Below, one piece after another: positions 63,763 through 64,000 of a stretch of DNA of 64,000 bases. The notes beneath the pieces are model-generated. The model saw nothing but the letters and a program-made list of their open reading frames with translations. It searched no databases and was not told the origin of the DNA. The stretch's first letter is position 1. Each line of letters begins with the position of its first letter. Both the position numbers and the translations under genes were made by a program. Source of the stretch: Aquibacillus saliphilus (GTDB lineage: Bacteria > Bacillota > Bacilli > Bacillales > Amphibacillaceae); the NCBI RefSeq assembly GCF_020404745.1, contig NZ_JAIZAP010000005.1, forward strand, positions 151,138 through 215,137. The letters are read 5' to 3'.

Positions 63763-64000
63763 TAGTGAGAATAAATCCGGGGTGAGTGCGCATTCCGGGA
63801 CGCTGAGTGAGAATAAATCCGGGATGAGTGCGCATTCCGGGACGCTGAGTGAGAATATATCCGGGGGGAGTGCGCATTCCGGGACGTTGAGTGAGAATAA
63901 ATCCAGGGTGAGCGCGCATTCTGGGACGCTGAGTGAGAATAAATCCAGGGTGAGTGCGCATTCCGGGACGCTGAGTGAGAATAAATCCAGGGTGAGTGCG
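63763..64000. repeat. 42-bp tandem repeat array, array 2 (cut by window edge)
   Basis: Six units of 42 bp, each starting GTGAGAATAAATCC and containing GAGTGCGCATTCCGGGACG. GTGAGAATA recurs every 42 bp from 63765. Orientation is opposite to array 1 at 22941-23215. The array continues beyond the window. Open frames across it reflect the absence of stops in the unit, not a gene. Confidence 0.92.

Overview
The window comes from a low-GC, endospore-forming Gram-positive bacterium of the family Bacillaceae. The signs are an alpha/beta-type spore protein, a bacillithiol gene (bshB2), Crh and HPr kinase, CggR, two S-box riboswitches and Bacillus-like gene order. Within the family the proteins look closest to the Oceanobacillus/Virgibacillus group, but that placement is from memory and is not proven. 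Most of the 64 kb is conserved chromosomal backbone. I see no prophage, transposase gene or CRISPR array.

Layout. 0-5 kb: spore protein, small YozQ-like protein, hydrolase, NhaC-type antiporter and a CwlO-like peptidoglycan hydrolase. 5.3-11 kb: the trans-translation and RNA-decay block ssrA (tmRNA), smpB, rnr, est, secG, all on the minus strand, with one plus-strand GNAT gene inserted between smpB and rnr. 11-15 kb: a lipase-like hydrolase, a decayed C-terminal scrap of a fructose PTS permease, ptsHI, and a tandem hairpin repeat. 15-22.4 kb: the CggR-controlled glycolytic operon cggR-gapA-pgk-tpiA-gpmI-eno on the minus strand, with a recognisable CggR operator. 22.5-27 kb: glutaredoxin-like protein, a 42-bp minisatellite, rpoN (sigL), ldh and an MFS transporter.

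27.3-35.3 kb: a sulfur/methionine region under two SAM-I (S-box) riboswitches. One controls metX. The other precedes an O-acetylhomoserine sulfhydrylase fused to a CoA-binding domain, followed without a visible terminator by an SsuABC-type ABC transporter and an AcsA-type acetyl-CoA synthetase. 35.8-43 kb: tRNA-Arg(CCG), clpP with a CtsR box, then crh-whiA-yvcK-rapZ-nudix and trxB plus a TPR protein. 43.5-52 kb: glpD, then acyltransferase-ppaX-yvoD-lgt-hprK, the yvlBCD envelope-stress genes, bshB2 and yojF. 52-57 kb: uvrBA. 57-64 kb: a YtkA/FixH-like lipoprotein, prfC, a SWIM-SNF2 helicase and a second 42-bp array running off the right edge.

Functionally the window is rich in carbon-flux control: HPr, EI, Crh, HPr kinase/phosphorylase, the pyrophosphatase PpaX that serves it, CggR, the glycolytic enzymes, YvcK and RapZ lie within about 37 kb. 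The least explained features are non-coding: two inverted 42-bp repeat arrays 40 kb apart, a family of about 80-100 bp elements with terminal inverted repeats, a tandem 116/117-bp hairpin element, competing hairpins downstream of trxB, and a possible structured RNA at 35.4-35.6 kb.
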